This document shows, one piece after another, positions 63,901-64,000 of a stretch of 64,000 nucleotides of DNA. This DNA is from an uncultured Prevotellaceae bacterium (GTDB lineage: Bacteria > Bacteroidota > Bacteroidia > Bacteroidales > Bacteroidaceae): positions 1 through 64,000 of the forward strand of contig CADCIB010000016.1 in the NCBI GenBank assembly GCA_902801375.1, written 5' to 3'. The position numbers and the translations under genes are program-made. The notes beneath the pieces were generated by a model, which did no database searches, was not told the DNA's origin, and saw only the letters and a list, made by a program, of their open reading frames with translations. Positions within the stretch are counted from its first letter, which is position 1. Each line of letters starts with the position of its first letter.

Positions 63901-64000
63901 ATATCCATGATGCCGTAGTCGGCATCGGTCAGGTCGGAATGCAAGAAGAAATCGTCGCCGAAATCGCCTGCTACGATCTTGGCCGTCATGTTCTCAATCT
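60885..64000 (-). CDS. Large secreted repeat-domain protein (partial)
   Basis: At least 1037 residues; the frame is still open at the window end, so the N-terminus is missing and the ATG at 63989 is probably internal. Three similar beta-sandwich modules can be aligned by eye: MAIVGTFPGMTWEP, YAIVGDLTGGWDND and YSIVGDFFTDGDISGWDND, each followed by TYEYK, WG, (A/E)LPA and TLTF words. They resemble SusE/SusF-type starch-binding domains. A middle region with VQTDPSTVVVAGT resembles OB-fold DUFs of exported proteins. The sorting tail is YNLNGQRIDTPQKGVVIRNG. Likely surface glycan binding. Confidence 0.82.
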   Translation of the reverse strand, partial: IENMTAKIVAGDFGDDFFLHSDLTDADYGIMDMLGTNVELPADGDVVDMVGYLFNYYGTTYLQPLTLTKKEAAPEVGGVVTFGNNNPGRDFVTDPFVVSGVINFEADLKDGTHLLLSHDSEGNPNGKFWNGNIAGEWTNSAAVDALNESLGTAFVNADFAAGTNLATVDPGPGDAHSLLTLTFANAEKNTLELYASVTGRNGALDNITVTGLTNVILSYAVGSGDGFVEQPTFSPDVLGVTLVKIQGYLGDDKQVTISSTSMAGEASAKNGFQVAAYKITDEELPAVASPIESMAIVGTFPGMTWEPAEGIAMTQDPENDAVWTVTMEGVEVEGQTYEYKATANGTWGVYELPASGNQNFVFGTEGYPAGVYNLTFTANTSEHTLTLVVEPAQASTEFVDIVVTDEVTDGTLFYRTFSCEQPLDFTGVEGIKAYIGKKNILYDYDANVDASEIILTPIEKVPANTGILLKATEAKTYTVGVAVGDVPAVTDNDLLVAAEKTDLFPLIDGYNKGVATLGHEMKSEYDWWTGQTVTVDALGFLVLPVPAEEGVDFLEKGDVYLSLTKDDLSQTSYHSDYVKLTFTDAEIPVVEDIASFVALANETDATLKFAENTVVTFAGESVVAIQDNTGGLVFQGIEFPSAFNAGDVLTGEITGKLNKAELYPLMVATVQTDPSTVVVAGTSELNPPVVTFEEAFSDENIMRLVKLENVKVSVVEGSYSPTITFTDSNGTDLVINDLFDAVTADLYNLTDGCTLKQLTGIAYLIPDGSFYVNFYDTNQFQPISFEVAEEETHEYAIVGDLTGGWDNDMVMTQSEDDANVYTLTVENFEAFAKTYEYKLRADKQWGIFELPAEGNNSYTFEEMGIYTLTFTANIAENTLILEAEKTGELVPTYSIVGDFFTDGDISGWDNDQDMTQSDVDENIFTLVVEDFAAAAQTYEYKLRANHQWGLFEIPASGNQNFVFGTEEYPEGTYTLTFTFNAADNTLTLDVESNAPATGIRSMNIDWADGNTYNLNGQRIDTPQKGVVIRNGRKVVIK

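Overview
The window comes from a Bacteroidales genome, most likely Prevotellaceae or a close relative. Promoters carry the Bacteroidetes -33 TTTG / -7 TAnnTTTG elements. Shine-Dalgarno sequences are nearly absent. There is an anti-sigma/sigma/STN-receptor cassette, and secreted proteins share a short 'YDLQGR...NGKK...K' C-terminal tail of the type IX secretion kind, together with C10 (streptopain-type) proteases. Species cannot be fixed from the sequence alone.

Layout. 1-1430 (minus): ECF sigma factor, FecR-like anti-sigma factor and the start of an STN-domain outer-membrane receptor. 2056-5658 (plus): L-fucose isomerase, fucose permease and a RhaM-type mutarotase. 5670-8997 (minus): rsfS, ftsH, cdsA. 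9192-9688: tRNA-Gln and a single-domain PAS protein. 9970-24736 (plus): fifteen genes that encode fermentation of lysine to butyrate and acetate (kamA, kamDE with the KamB/KamC pair, kdd, kce, kal, split CoA-transferase, crt, hbd, bcd, etfBA). 24950-27068: two-component system. 27564-29273 (minus): Na/phosphate cotransporter-PhoU fusion. 29998-42108 (minus): six secreted proteins, including two C10 proteases and an Omp28-like protein. 42301-44241 (minus): DUF349 protein. 44808-45734: CorA-type transporter behind a long structured leader. 45898-52726: two GH92 alpha-mannosidases and a GH28 enzyme. About 52.8-59.6 kb: an AT-richer acquired island with a DpnII-like (predicted GATC) restriction-modification operon and several gene fragments. 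60885-64000 (minus): a large secreted repeat protein, cut by the window end.

How the parts fit. The lysine genes run from free lysine through beta-lysine and 3,5-diaminohexanoate to crotonyl-CoA. Butyryl-CoA dehydrogenase with Etf then makes butyryl-CoA, and CoA transfer from it to acetoacetate releases butyrate. Secreted proteases could supply amino acids, and the fucose, mannosidase and polygalacturonase genes point to use of host or plant glycans.

Most notable observations: (1) the corA leader can form two mutually exclusive long helices, one of which covers the region next to the start codon, and it also contains a short ORF; (2) a family of palindromic repeats sits both between genes and in frame inside at least six genes, five times in one GH92 gene; (3) the GATC-type R-M operon carries an extra, translationally coupled gene with a PD-(D/E)xK-like signature; (4) the R-M island is bordered by two tracts of the same degenerate repeat, and both tracts meet truncated genes.
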